Positions 10,439 through 21,921 of a stretch of 36,499 bases of DNA are shown here, piece by piece; positions within the stretch are counted from its first letter, which is position 1, and every line of letters starts with the position of its first letter. A program made the position numbers and the translations under genes. Location: NCBI GenBank assembly GCA_018398765.1, contig JAHBMJ010000093.1, forward strand, positions 1-36,499, in the 5' to 3' direction. The notes under the pieces are model-generated. The model worked only from the letters and a program-made list of their open reading frames with translations, did not search any database and had not been told where the DNA came from. This stretch comes from Chromera velia. Its lineage: Eukaryota > Sar > Chromeraceae.

Positions 10439-11480
10439 TGTGTGGTGGTGGTGGGGGAAGGAGAGGAACATGGGCAGAGAAAAAATTTTTTGACCCCCTC
10501 CCCCTTACCAGAAGAATCAGACCTGTTTTTTCCGGTAACTCTCAGGGGGGGGGGTCACGGCACTACCGGAAATTTGGGGCAGGAAAGAGAGTGGAATAAG
10601 GCCAAAAGAGCAGTGCAGCCGCCACCGGCACCCTTCGGGACGCAAGCCAATCTACTTTTCATGTCCCAACTCCTCACTGTTCTCCCCCACTAGCCTCCCA
10701 CCAGATTCTCTGCTCCTTTGCCGCCCACCCCGGCCCACTTGTGATACCGTCAGCCCTGGCCCCAGCCTCGGGCCCCGCCTTGTCCCCTTGTAGTGCGCCG
10801 CCGGCCCCGGCCCCGACCCCGGCTTCCTTTGCCAGTCGTAGATATTTACTGGACCAAAACGTTTCACCGCTCGCTCCAGCTGGCCGCGCCCTATTCGCTC
10901 GGAGTTCTCTGTAACGCCGCTGGCCTTGGTCCCGGCCCCGGGCCCGACCCCCGGGTCCGGCCGCCGCCCCTGCCCATGTCTTTCCCCGGTCTCCGTCGAT
11001 GGACATCGCCCCGAACCAGCGCTCCAGCCTGCTTACCCCCTTGATCTGCCCGCTCTTCCTCATTCCTTTGTCCCCCTTTCTGCTTCGTGTGCATCCAGAC
11101 GTTGGGGCTAGCATTGGGGCCGGGGAAAGCTGTGGCGCGTGCCAGGATAGGGGCCAAGTCGTCTCAAGTACAGAGAAAAGACTGAAACATAGACAGGCAT
11201 GCAGTGAAAGGGAGATAAACAGGGAGCAGAGGGAGCCAACCCCCCCTCTCCTCCCGTTAGCTCTCCCCAGGTTGCCATATTCACTCTCCTCTCTTTCTAA
11301 ATCACGCCTCTTTGATGCCCTCAACTGTTTTTGATTGGCAGGCATGGGTGCAAAACGACGCGACTGACACAGACTGAATGAAAACAAACCGCAATGACTG
11401 ACCCGAGAGAGAGCTATCACACAGGTTTTCAAGCACTGTTCTTGATCAAGCGCCCTCAAAAACAATGGAACCTGCATTCA
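10439..11480 (-). other. GC-rich stretch with a doubtful 267-codon frame
   Basis: A minus-strand frame spans 10674-11477, but its C-terminal half is Gly/Ala/Arg-rich and comes from two related GC-rich blocks (about 10740-10820 and 10915-10975) built on GGCCCCGG-type words. Opposite-strand frames are also open, as expected for such composition. No domain is recognisable. It could be a GC-rich promoter region or a low-complexity exon. Confidence 0.2.
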
Positions 11481-12325
11481 ATCACATCCCCGAAAGGCAA
11501 CAAAGCTAGAAAGGACGGTTGAAAGCGAACATCTGCTCGACAGTGCATCATGCGCTGACCCACATAGAGAGACGGAAATGAACACTCACCAGAAAAAGGA
11601 CGAAAGCAACTTCAGCTCCTGAGCAAAGGTAAGAACGAGTCCCAAATCCTGTATACAGGCATAGAGCAAGAAAAAAATGAAGTTCCAGGCGAGGGTCTGT
11701 GAGGTATTATGCTCCAACATGATGTAACGGCCTGCAAACATTGAAGCAGCCCTCTGGCTCCTCAAGACAGCCCTGTGGGAGTCCCAAATCCTGCCTGCAG
11801 ATAAATATTAAGCAGATAAGGAAGTGTGAGAGTTTGAGCAAAGGTGGGCCAGTACCTGATATGATGTAACGAGTGGCACGACTTGCTCACGTCTGAGAGG
11901 AGACAGAACCTCAAACTCATCAGAAAGAAGATGAAGACAGCCCCCGTTCCCCCAGCAAGGCAAGCAAGAGCTCGAAAGCATGCATTAGGACACGAAGCAG
12001 AATAAGACATCGACCAAAGATTGAGAGCAAGACGATCCTGTCCAATTTTACCCACCTCACCTACTTTACAGAACGAGACGGGGAAATAAACCCATGCCTG
12101 AAAGAAAAGAGACGGCTGAGGTTCCACCAGCCTAAAGTCTACTCCCAATGCAAAGTGTAGAACAGCCCTGACTTCGATAATTTGAAAGTGTAACTTGATC
12201 TAAGAACATTTGAAAACATGAGTGGTGAACAGTAAACACTTTATATGAGCAGTGTGACTATAGTTTACCTTTATCAAATCAGAGCTTATGCTGCATAGCC
12301 CTTCAACTCTACCGCGCGCGTACGT
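11481..12325. other. no gene recognised
   Basis: Unique sequence without a recognised domain. The short phrase TCCCAAATCCTG(T/C) appears near 11640 and 11778, each followed by an ATACAGG- or CTGCAG-like word, hinting at an old local duplication. Confidence 0.4.
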
Positions 12326-12351
12326 CAAAATCGGATTCTGATCCGATTTTG
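12326..12351. repeat. perfect 11-bp hairpin in CpG-rich DNA
   Basis: CAAAATCGGAT and ATCCGATTTTG are perfect reverse complements with a 4-nt loop (TCTG). Flanking sequence (12312-12445) is rich in CGCGCG runs. This could be an element end or a regulatory hairpin. Confidence 0.85.
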
Positions 12352-12604
12352 AATCCCCTCACGTATATGTACAAAAGCTTGCAACGCGCGCGCGGCCGCC
12401 GCGACTATGATATTTGGGGGGCACGCGCGGACGCGACTCTCAGGCTTGCACACGGTCACACGCCGCTCAGACGCAATACATTTTTTTCTATCACTCACTG
12501 ACTATGATTCATATAAAAACGCACTCGCAGAATGCTTAAAACTCTTTGTTTTTCATTTTTAACCACTGTTTACTGTCCAAAAATGCTTGCAGGATAGGGT
12601 TGTT

Positions 12605-12635
12605 TTGGAGACCGTTTGGGTGTTGGAGACCGTTT
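12605..12635. repeat. 13-bp direct repeat upstream of gag
   Basis: TTGGAGACCGTTT occurs at 12605-12617 and 12623-12635 (18-bp period), about 90 bp upstream of the gag-like start codon. It may be part of the leader of the retroelement. Confidence 0.7.
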
Positions 12636-12726
12636 TAAAAATTTTTCCCTTTCCTTCCCCCGCTCGCTACATTTGGGTAGACTAAAGGCTTTTCTGTCGA
12701 AAAGAAAAAGGAAAAGAGAACCAAAT

Positions 12727-14210
12727 ATGGCTCCAAAGCCTCAGATCAAGAAAAAACTGACAGAGCGACAAAAAGCATTAGAAAAAAACAAGAAAAGCAA
12801 CCCTGACGAATTTCACGAAATGGACGCGTCTCTTCAGCTTGCTGAAAAACCCAAAAAAGTAATTAAGGAGCCACTGAAAAAGAAGGAAAAAGGGAAATCT
12901 TCGAATAATAAAAATTGAAACAATAAGGAAAAGGAAACAGAAAAGGAGGTAGAGAGTCAAGACGAACAAATGGAAGAAAACGAAACACAAGAGAATGAGA
13001 AAGGGAAAGAAAGTAATAGGAACAAAAGAAATGGAGAAGAGAGTGAAGGAGAATCAGATGAAGAAATGACAGATCAACAGACCAATAAAGCGGAGAAGAA
13101 GTCATCAGCTAGTTCCATACAAGTACAGAAATGGGATTCGTCTGTCCTGAAGGCATTAATAAAAGAAGGAGTCACATTCAAACCAACAAAAGAAGGAGAA
13201 TTTGAATTGATGCATGCTTAACACAGACAAACTACCTGTAAAGGAAACGATAGCAGACAGCTCAGCTTTGGTACCCTCACACCTTCTCTCTTTCACATAA
13301 AGAGCTACTCTGCTATCGACTCCTCCACTGCTGCCAACCCCAAACCACTTCTACAACCCCCCAATCAAAGTAGACATCAATGCATATTCAGGAGAAAGAA
13401 AAGACGTACAAAACTTCTGGAGAGCTTTCAAGATAGATGCCACTGCCTTTCAATGGAACATCACCCAGATTCTCTTCTATTTCCGAAAGTCGCTGAAGGG
13501 AAATGCACTCGATTGGTTCATAAACATATCCGACGAAAAAATGAGCAAAATTCAAACCATCACTAACCTGAAAGACACATTCTTCTCGAAGTTTAGACTC
13601 AAAGAACTGCATGTAGAGAAGGCAGAATACAGCTTAGACAACCTGCAGCAAAGAGAAGGAGAGACAATTCAGGAGTACGCTGACAGGTACACTTCCTTTT
13701 GTCGACAGGCAAATTCATCGATTGAGGATGAAAGACTGATGAAAAAATTCCGGAGAGGACTATTCAACAAAATTGTAAAGTCGATTCTCATACAAAAGCA
13801 ATACACCTCATTCGACGAATTAGTGGGGGCAGCAGAACTGATTTCACATAACAGTAGGGCAACTGAGAAACCCAAAAAGTTTTTGGCAGTCGAAGAAATA
13901 AATGGCGAAATGATGAAAGGAGACAGACTCACCGAGAGCCAGAAAGAAGAGCCCGCACCCTTCATAGAACGACATAATTTATTATCTCCTCGTTAATCAA
14001 CACGGTCCTGCAGCAGTATCGGTACAAGCAACTTACAAAAGATGCGGAGGCTTGACCCCTTACGTAAGTGACCAGTGCCCTTTACCACCAGACTGCAAAT
14101 ATGTATATTGTGGCAACAAACAACATGGGAGACCAGCATATAGAAAACTAAAAAGGGACTTGAAAGTAAATCGATTTATGCCTTTCAGTCTCAGAAAAAA
14201 CAGACCTTAA
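12727..14210 (+). pseudogene. decayed gypsy-type (Ty3-like) gag with zinc-knuckle region
   Basis: ATG at 12727 opens a Lys/Glu-rich N-terminus in frame 1, with an in-frame TGA at 12916. The frame continues to 13221 and shifts to frame 2 near 13215. It passes a TAA at 13298, then is open to 13996. The 13322-13990 part is a typical retrotransposon gag domain: INAYSGERKDVQNFWRAF, KSLKGNALDWF, DTFFSKFRL, REGETIQEYADRYTSFCRQA and MKKFRRGLFNKIV. Frame 3 (14001-14210) then carries Cys/His-rich sequence ending YVYCGNKQHGRPAY. This fits a CCHC knuckle whose first and last Cys became Tyr (TGY to TAY, a G-to-A change). No protease, RT or integrase was recognised downstream. It is a dead copy. Confidence 0.8.
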
Positions 14211-16951
14211 CATGAAAAAAAAAATGTAGAGAAGGAAGGCCGGAAAGAGCAAGGAACACTGAAGACCATGGAGAGAAATAGAAAAAGGGGAAAGGGGAAA
14301 GGGACTAGAGAAAGGGAGAAAAAAGGAAGAAAAATAACAAGAAAGACTAAATGAAAGCAGTCATACACATCTATTTGAACTGACAAAGGGTAGAACTCTT
14401 CGTTTTTTCGGTCACAGTATGGTCGTACCTGCAATGATGGACAGCAGACGTGCGGTGAATCATGGTACATGAACATGTTTGGCAGCAGCTGACAACAGAA
14501 AACCCATCATTGAAGGCCATTCCTTCACCTCTCTAACTAAATTAAAGGCAAGGGGGGAAATAAACTTGAGAACGAAAGACTCGTTTCTTTTTTTGAACGA
14601 AAGACTCGTTTCTTTTTTTGTTTGATTTATAGAGAATCAGAAAAACCGAATTTCACATCTTTTCTTCGATGAAACGCGACTTTTTATTTGACTTGCATGC
14701 GCTTGAAATGTACACGTTCTTTAAGACTAGACAGACTCGTGATAAAAAAAAAAAAATCCGTCCACAAAATGAGAGAAGTGGTTAAAAAAAAAAAAAAAAG
14801 AGAGAGAGAGACAGAAGGTGTAATACTCCCTCACCTATGAAGGATGCCCAAACGAATTGTGGTTGATCAAAGTTAAAGACTGCGACTGCCTTGCATTCAT
14901 TCGGTAATTTGAGGCAGAGCAAAGTATGAAAAAGGGAGCCGTTATTCTTAAAGAGCAAGAAAGGAAACTCAGCAGTCAAAGAAAGAAGACAGATCAAAAA
15001 GAGAAAATCATGGTGCAGGAGGGGGAAGACGAAACAAAAGCAACACACTGTGATATAAAAGAGAGACTAGCAGAGCCGAGTGCGTTGCTGGCACTGCATC
15101 CAAAACATGCAAGGAACAGAATGGGGAACACCCACTTCAGAAGGAGCTGGCAGCCCTAATCATAGGAGGCCAGTTCACGTTGACCAAGGCGGTGCGCTTC
15201 CAGTATTCTCACTTCCGGGGTTGCCGTGGGGAAGGCAGACGTAAACAGGGACCGAAGAGCCTGGAACTGAAAACCTGCAGATATGGAAAGATGAAATCGT
15301 CATTAACTACGTTCTTAATGACAATCACATCGACAGTAGGAGATCAAGAGTCAGAGCAAGCACCGTCAACAACCAAAAATAGAAAACGTACAGACACTGG
15401 AGGTACACAAAGTCGTGTGTAAGTCAAAAACCACTCAAACAGAGAGAAAAGATAGACAAGATGAACACTTACAAACGAATGATCAAATAAATAAAGGATA
15501 GACGGGTAGATGCCTGATTGATTCGGATTAGAATGACCAACTGAACCAAATAAAAGGCATGAAAGATGCAAGGCAAGATAAGTGCATTAATAAAAAGACT
15601 AACTGAATGACCCCCTAAGTACTGAAAAGGAATGAATGGAAACAAAACACCCATACACACACACTCACACATCTTCACCCTCATTCATCCACTCACCCGC
15701 ACCTACATACACACGAACCCTCCCTGGAGCAGCACCGCATACCGATCGGTGACTGATGAATAAAAGCAGACAACATAAACCTGCTGGGCGCATATAATCC
15801 ACAGCCTCCGACCCTGATGCCTTCGTGGCGAGAAGATGTATGCGCATGTGCATATAAGGTCCCCCAGGGGGTAAGTTGGCCACTCATACCACCAGGACCT
15901 CCCAAGGAGAGGTAAGGTCGCCCGCTCAATCGCTCGTACTGGGCCCCCGTTCCCCAGTACATCATCATCGACCTATATACACATACACACACCCTACATA
16001 CACATAAACACCAAAATGAGCTTCGCGCTCAAGCTTATTTAAAAAAAAAAAACGCCTAAGAAGCAAAACCTGGTGTTGGGCCTCCAACCCCTACAGTACT
16101 CTGAAGATGAGCCCGATGAGAAGAGGTGAATACACTCATTTTCAACTTAAAGTTAGAGAGGAAGAAGCAGAAGAGGAAGCCAAATGTCATACTAAAGAAG
16201 AGAAGCAAAGTCAACAAACAGCAAAAGGTTCCTCACAGAATTACCCGCTCACATATGCACACTCAAATAGATGTCTTTCAGAGCAGATGGGATAGGGGGG
16301 GGAGCCAGACAAATAATTTCAAATAAGACGACTGGCAGGCAAATAAAATCACAGGAGAAAATCAATTCAGCAAAATTGAATGAAATGGTGAATGGTGCAG
16401 AGATGAGTAAATTAAAGCCAGACAGCGAGAACATGGGAAGACAGTCTGTCAAGAAAGCACAAAGCCGACAAGTTCTTCCAAACAAAATAGAGGCAGAGAA
16501 GTGCAAAACGCGAACTTGCAGCAAACTTGACATCGAACAGCTGAGTCACTACCTTGCATGAATGGACTGACTCCTTTTCCCGAGCCTCTCTCTGTCGCGT
16601 GCTAAAGATCCCCCTACAGGAGGAAAGACATGACAAAGAAGAAGGTCGTTGACAGGAGCCACAAAGAGGCAACATCAAGATAAAAAGGAGTACGAAGAAC
16701 GACACCGCCCCGCGTGCAAGGGCGTGAGTAGACGACCAAGACCGAGAAAATGGAGATGAACGATATGAACACCACCCAGGAGATCAAAACGATGACGTAG
16801 AAGCATGCGACAGTGATGAGAAGTCGCCGAGAGGAAGAAGAGGACATACAAGGAAGTGGACGAAAGCGATGTCGAAGCGGACAAGGCTCATGGAGACGGA
16901 AAGAGACATCGGGTTCCAGAGGGGCAAGGACAACGACGACAGGGCAACGTA
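14211..16951. other. purine-rich decayed stretch, no gene recognised
   Basis: About 2.7 kb downstream of gag, rich in A/G on the plus strand, with Lys/Glu/Arg-rich frames (for example 14926-15159, 15180-15422, 16271-16561). These resemble a decayed continuation of the retroelement, but no RT, RNase H or integrase motif was found. Poly-A runs lie at 14747, 14784 and 16039. Confidence 0.4.
14570..14619. repeat. exact 25-bp tandem duplication
   Basis: GAACGAAAGACTCGTT followed by TCTTTTTTT occurs twice back to back (14570-14594, 14595-14619) without a mismatch, implying a recent duplication. Confidence 0.9.
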
Positions 16952-17032
16952 GATATAGGCATCGTGATCCTTACCGTGGATGTAGGCATAGTGATCCTGG
17001 CCGTGGATGTAGGCATACTGATCTTTGCCTAG
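16952..17032. repeat. 27-bp tandem repeat (three units)
   Basis: Units at 16952-16978, 16979-17005 and 17006-17032 share GAT(A/G)TAGGCAT and TGATC. A partial fourth (GATGTGGCGATGTAG) starts at 17033. The phrase GGATGTGGCGATGTAGAAG recurs exactly 100 bp later (17032-17050 and 17132-17150). As 27 is a multiple of three, a 9-residue repeat (G(K/Q)D(H/Q)xAYI(H/Y)) appears in a minus-strand frame (16784-17290). Whether that frame is expressed is unknown. Confidence 0.85.
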
Positions 17033-17150
17033 GATGTGGCGATGTAGAAGAGGATAGAAGAGGTCAGAGACGGAGGAGGATCGCCTCACGTCCGAACACA
17101 AACACGGAGAAGGACGAGACGGAGGCAGGGTGGATGTGGCGATGTAGAAG

Positions 17151-17981
17151 ACTAGTATAGAAAAGGTTGGAGAACAAGGACATGGAGAGCATCTGCAAGC
17201 ACAGGGACAAAGGAGACTAACATGAATAACATGAAGCATAAGATCAATGTGAAGCTCTTGAAGGACCAGAATAAAGAGGCCAGAGAGCACTCGCTCTGAC
17301 TGGGATGATGAGGGCTCCAGAGGTATCGGCCAGCCAGAGAGTCACCATGAAAGCGAGGAAAAGGTTCCAAGAAGAGGCCAGACGAAGCGATTGCAGAATA
17401 GAAACAAAGTTAAAGGAGATGGAAGAACAACACCGCTTTGAAGTGAGGGAGACTTATGAAGAAAAGAGAACTGATACTCTAAGGGAGAGTCGCCAGGGAT
17501 GCATCAAGAGTGATAAAGATGTTGCAGTTGAATCGGAGCATCAAAAGAGGGATCGATCGTGCCATGTACGTGCTTCACAGAAATTTTTTCATTGAAATGT
17601 TTCGATCAAAAACGAGAAATACGCCCCGGCCGAAAAACACGTGTTGCATCGTACGTATTGCATTGCATGATATATCACACTCATGCACAGCTATAATTAT
17701 CTAAGCTCTATGGGTCCATTTGTATGAAGGACCCCGGCGCTTCCGCGGGGGCCATCCGATTTTGCGTGCGCGAACTGAAGGACGTGCTGGCATGCCGGGG
17801 CCTTTTTGACAACCCCGCGCGCCGTGCGCGCGAGATCTTGAGGGGCCGTCGGTACGCCAGAAAACCATATGCAAAGGCACGGATAGGCATGGAAGGGCAC
17901 AAAAAGACATAGAAAGAGGGGAATGCTATGAGATAAGATCATGAATAAATCGAGCGTGGAATCTCGATTTTAGAAAAGAGC
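17151..17981. other. no firm gene; CpG-rich island at 17700-17880
   Basis: A Lys/Glu/Arg-rich plus-strand frame (17305-17595) has no recognisable domain. Several overlapping frames on both strands at 17697-17942 arise from GC-rich composition and cannot all be real. The island contains the word CCGATTTT also seen in the two hairpins. Confidence 0.4.
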
Positions 17982-18446
17982 GAATGCTATACGCTATTTA
18001 AGCACAGCTAGAAAGAAAATAGAAATTAAATGAATTGATTGTGGTTTAAAGTAATACTGAGCAAAAGAAAATCGTGCGCATCACTCGCCTTCATGACCTA
18101 ATGGTTAGCATACAACACTAACAAGCAAAAGGTCATAGGTTCAAGCCTCGTTACCTCTTTTTTAAGAATCAAAGAAAGAAGGTGCAGGACGTTAATGTCT
18201 TATATCATACAGATGTTGGCGTGTCACACTTTGATCGAAATTATATGAAAAACTTCCGAAAGACTTTCTGGAAGACTACAATGAAATCAGATCGATCACT
18301 GAATCATAAGAAAGCTTCATGCTCCTGATACTAATCGAGTTTGTCACTGGAGATCGACCTGAACCACTCCAGCGACATTAAGCCCTGAAGACCCTTGAAC
18401 CTCTGCAAGCACTCACCAGCGCCAACCCCTCTAAATAGACCTTAAC
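17982..18446 (+). repeat. dispersed repeat with tRNA-like A and B boxes, copy 2
   Basis: Same orientation and nearly the same length (465 bp) as 7258-7724. A-box-like TGACCTAATGG lies at 18094-18104 and B-box-like GGTTCAAGCCT at 18138-18148. Nearly all differences from copy 1 are C/T or G/A transitions (roughly 27 by eye, against one transversion). Most have C or G in copy 1 and T or A in copy 2. Homology ends abruptly at both sides, which argues for separate insertions and not one local duplication. Confidence 0.75.
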
Positions 18447-18549
18447 AGAATCTTAATATAGCTCCGTATTTCTTACTAAAGCATGCGCTACTGTAGTTTA
18501 TAATTAATGCTTATTTTTTTTTATCTTATTACTGCTTGCACTCTATTTT

Positions 18550-18700
18550 AAAAAGCAGTTTAAAAAGCTATTTTAGCCTATAGAAACGTAATAAGAAAAT
18601 GAGTAGGGCTTGGAGAAGGTGCACCTCAGAAAAGATGCAAACCAGACAGTTGCACCAGATGTACCTGTTTTGCACCAGATGCACCTGATGTACCTGTTTT
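18550..18700 (+). repeat. left copy of a diverged inverted repeat
   Basis: Reads ATAGAAACGTAATAAG, then AAATGAG, then GGCTTGGAGAAGGTGCA, followed by GCACC-rich words including two copies of GATGTACCTGTTTTGCACC. The reverse complement of 20770-20930 shows the same order: ATAGAAAAGTAATAAG, TCTCATTTTT, GGCTGAGAAAAGGTGCA, then GGTGC-rich words. The copies are 2.2 kb apart and diverged. Confidence 0.5.
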
Positions 18701-20769
18701 GCACCTAATAGAATGGAATTGGGTGAAAAGTGTTAGCATCATGGCCATGCAACGTGTTACGGCCCCACCTCTGCGGCTCCTCGCAGCCCCAAACGCGCGC
18801 GTGTTGCCGGACCGCGGTGCACGGAACAAATTTGTATGATCACCCGATTTTTGAGATGAAAATCGGCTGCATGCAGGGCTTACTGCATGAACGAATGCAC
18901 GTTCGACAACGCATATGCGCTGCATGAAATCAAGTCTAGCTATATTATGTGAGAACCTCTTCTCTTTGCAGCATGAGAACTGTTTTATGGGCTGCCCTAT
19001 ATAACAGAAACGACTGCATGTGCATGCATAGCAACGAGGAGCACACGAAGGTAAAAGGATAAGAACAACAGGTTTGAGTCAAGAAGCTGTGCAAGCAGAC
19101 TGAGTCCGTTTGCAAAACAATGGCACAATGCTAAACGGTTTGCCGGGAGGAAAACAGCTTCGTCAACCTTTAGCAATCAAGGATAAATGCCAACACAGTG
19201 CTGTACGGATATTCTTTTTCATATTAATATGAAGAAAAGAAGCAGAAACGGCATACATATGGGAACATGCATACATGAAAGTACGTCTCTCTCGGTTGCA
19301 GGTAAGGACTTTTGAAACCTGGTGCCGGGCGCTCTTTACGATTGGCGGGCTCGATCTATCTTGGTCAGTAAGAGTGTAATTAGACCAGGTTTGATCATTC
19401 AATTTGCTGCTTTGCGTCAGAGAGTGGAACCATTCGTTACTTCCGTCTGCTGATGGCTCGTCAAGTTTGCATGCTTACATACAGATCTGTATCTGACTTT
19501 CTGTCATACCACGGCTTCTCGTTGCGTTTGGTACTTCCAGAAGGTTTGAAGACCGACTATAAAGGGAAGTGCAGCTTTTGTAGGGGCGTTCACCCCTTCG
19601 TTTGCGAGTCGTCAGTCATACCGGTCCTGTATACTGGTCACTGCCGTTAATCACTTCTCAATTTCACAAACCGAGGCCCTGTCCAGATAGACGGCTTCAC
19701 ACAAATGTCAACAAACAAAAGAGAAGCTATTCAAGAACAGAGAGAGCCTTCTTTTGGATCTGAAGACGGAGAAAATACTTGTACCAGCCGCGTAGATCCT
19801 TGCAGGTGGCTCAGGAGGGTATGGGAAGACATACTAGTCTGGATGAACATCATGAATTAAGCCGGGTCAGTCGGAAAAAGAGGGTCTGGGGTTAGGAATC
19901 GCACCTGTCCCACTCTGTTCATGTTTCTCTTACTCTTCAAAGCCAAACTCAAATCAAAAGCCAAAGCCTCCCCTCCGCCCCAACCAGCCCGCATCAAACC
20001 CGAGGAGTTTTTAGGAAAGAAAGACGTCATACTCAGTCTAAGGTCGATTTTCAAGTCGGGTTTCGAGTGTGAGAAAGTCTGTGAGGAGCCTGCTCTCTCC
20101 TCTTCTTTCTCCTCTTCTTCTTTCTCTCCTTCCTCTTTTTTATCTAGTTTTTGTCCTCCGTTGTCGTTTTGGGGAGGGGGGTGAGTGAAAAAGAGAGCTA
20201 AGGTATGACGGGGCTGGGCTTCGAGCCTCTGAGATCAGGCCCTCGCTTGCCCTTGCTCAGAGACGAAATCCAAAAAAAACCTTCCTTTGTTTCATTCTTT
20301 CTTCTTTTTCTTTTTCATGAAAACGTACCATTTGTGGTTGCTTTCTTCAGGAGTTTGCTCCAAAGGGGCATGCGTGCGCAGTTTGAAGGATTTATGGATC
20401 GTATAAGCTAAGACATAACTGGACTACGGTGCAGCACGCAAACGGTGCCAAACATATTTAAACGCTATAGATCATACATACAAAGCATTGAACAGGTTTT
20501 AAATAAAAAAAAGAGACCTAGAAAAAGACCGAAGTCATGATATAGTCAGAGACATATAGTCTTTAATTGCATGCAAGATTTTTTTTTTCTTTTCGTCTTT
20601 TTACTGATATTTCTGGTAACATTTTATGTTGTTTTGCATACTAAAAGTTTGTTTAGCTACACTATATCATAAAAAGCTTTTAGGCCTTGAATGAGGTGCC
20701 TTTTGGCCGCTAGAAACACTAGAAATCAACCGTAGAAACCTAGCTGTCGTATGGTAAACGGTACACCTT
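18701..20769. other. no gene recognised between the inverted repeats
   Basis: About 2 kb with short frames only; the largest recognisable stretches are Ser/Phe-rich pyrimidine runs near 20095-20160. Homopolymer T runs lie near 20581. No transposase motif was found. Confidence 0.4.
18844..18866. repeat. small hairpin containing CCGATTTT
   Basis: CCGATTTT (18844-18851) and AAAATCGG (18859-18866) form a perfect 8-bp stem with a 7-nt loop. The same word forms the stem of the 12326 hairpin. Confidence 0.7.
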
Positions 20770-20930
20770 ATTTTGCATCTGTTTTACACCTGATTTAAGG
20801 TGCAAACTTATTTTTGCACCAGCACCAGCACCTTATGCACCTTTTCTCAGCCTTAAAAATGAGAGAAAACTTATTACTTTTCTATCCTTTTTTTATCATT
20901 TTTTCAACAGCTTTTAAAATTCAAAAAGTT
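20770..20930 (-). repeat. right copy of a diverged inverted repeat
   Basis: Reverse-complement counterpart of 18550-18700: GCACC words at 20815-20850, then TGAGAGAAAACTTATTACTTTTCTATCC. See the left copy for the shared order of motifs. Confidence 0.5.
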
Positions 20931-21303
20931 ATTTTTGTTATAGTTTTTGCAGCCAGGGTATATGCATGCTAGTGGCTTTTAAAAGTGCATGCATATAGGA
21001 TATATGGCTTAAAATTTGCATGTTTTTAAAAACTTTTATTATCCATATACTATATCATTAAATACGCAGTAACAGACACAAATATAGGCTTAGAAACTAA
21101 TGTATTATTAATGTATATATATAACTTGAAGACAGTTTTTATTTGAATCATTGGAGGATTTGACATGATTTGACCTTCGTTCTTGTTCAGATGTTGAGTC
21201 CAAATCTACCAGAAAGACTGTCTATGTTGGTGTTTGTTTGGAATTTTGCCTCCACCTCCCCCGCTAGTTTACCAGTCTCTGCATTTTTTCGTTGTGTGCG
21301 AAA

Positions 21304-21342
<39 letters not shown>

Positions 21343-21921
21343 CGGGCGGGCGGGCGCACATCTGCATGTGTGTCTGTGTGAGCGAATTCCTTTGTACATG
21401 TTTCTCAATTCCTCAGTTTTTTGTTCTGCCCGCAGGCTCGTCCTGTTCTCTCGAGAATTAATTTGCCCGGCCGCTCTTTTGTTTTTTCTGTACGTAAAGT
21501 TTCTTTTCAAACACGCCATCCGTCCATGTCTGCTCCAGAGCAAACATCCGCACTTTCGTTTCTGCCTTAATTTTGCGTGGATTTTATCCCTCTGACCTAA
21601 GCAGCTTTGCGTCTGTCTTCTCTCTCTCTCGTTGAATGACTCTTCGGAGATGTCCGTAGAAGAGGACGCTCAAACGATTCCAACCCCTGTCCCTCCCTTC
21701 CTCGCTCCCTCCCCTCCTTCCCTCCTTCCAAGGCTTTCCTTCCCGGCCCAACACCTTTTCTTCCTATCATCCCGCAAGATCGCAATTCAGAGGGTTGGAC
21801 GAAGCTTGTGACTCCTGACGCTTGTCTCAGACTCACAGTCAGATTCTCATGCAGACGAACAGTGCAGTGCTTCCCTTTTGGAAACCCGAAACCTGCTTCC
21901 TTCCCTTCTCCCCCCCTTCCC
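20931..21921. other. downstream region of gene A; no gene recognised
   Basis: AT-rich until about 21170, then mixed. It lies 3' of the minus-strand coiled-coil gene and should hold its 3' UTR. No polyadenylation signal was assigned with confidence. Confidence 0.4.
21304..21338. repeat. (GT)n microsatellite
   Basis: An almost perfect GT array followed by GCGAGCGGGCGGGCGGGC. Confidence 0.95.

Noticed and set aside
9980-10693. Thr/His-rich 233-codon frame
   Set aside because: Encoded by CA microsatellites; other frames and the opposite strand are equally open.
10674-11477. 267-codon minus-strand frame as a real gene
   Set aside because: GC-driven low complexity with no domain; opposite-strand frames are also open and no splice context supports it.
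17697-17942. Three overlapping minus-strand ORFs and one plus-strand ORF
   Set aside because: All arise from one CpG-rich island; no domain, and they cannot all be coding.
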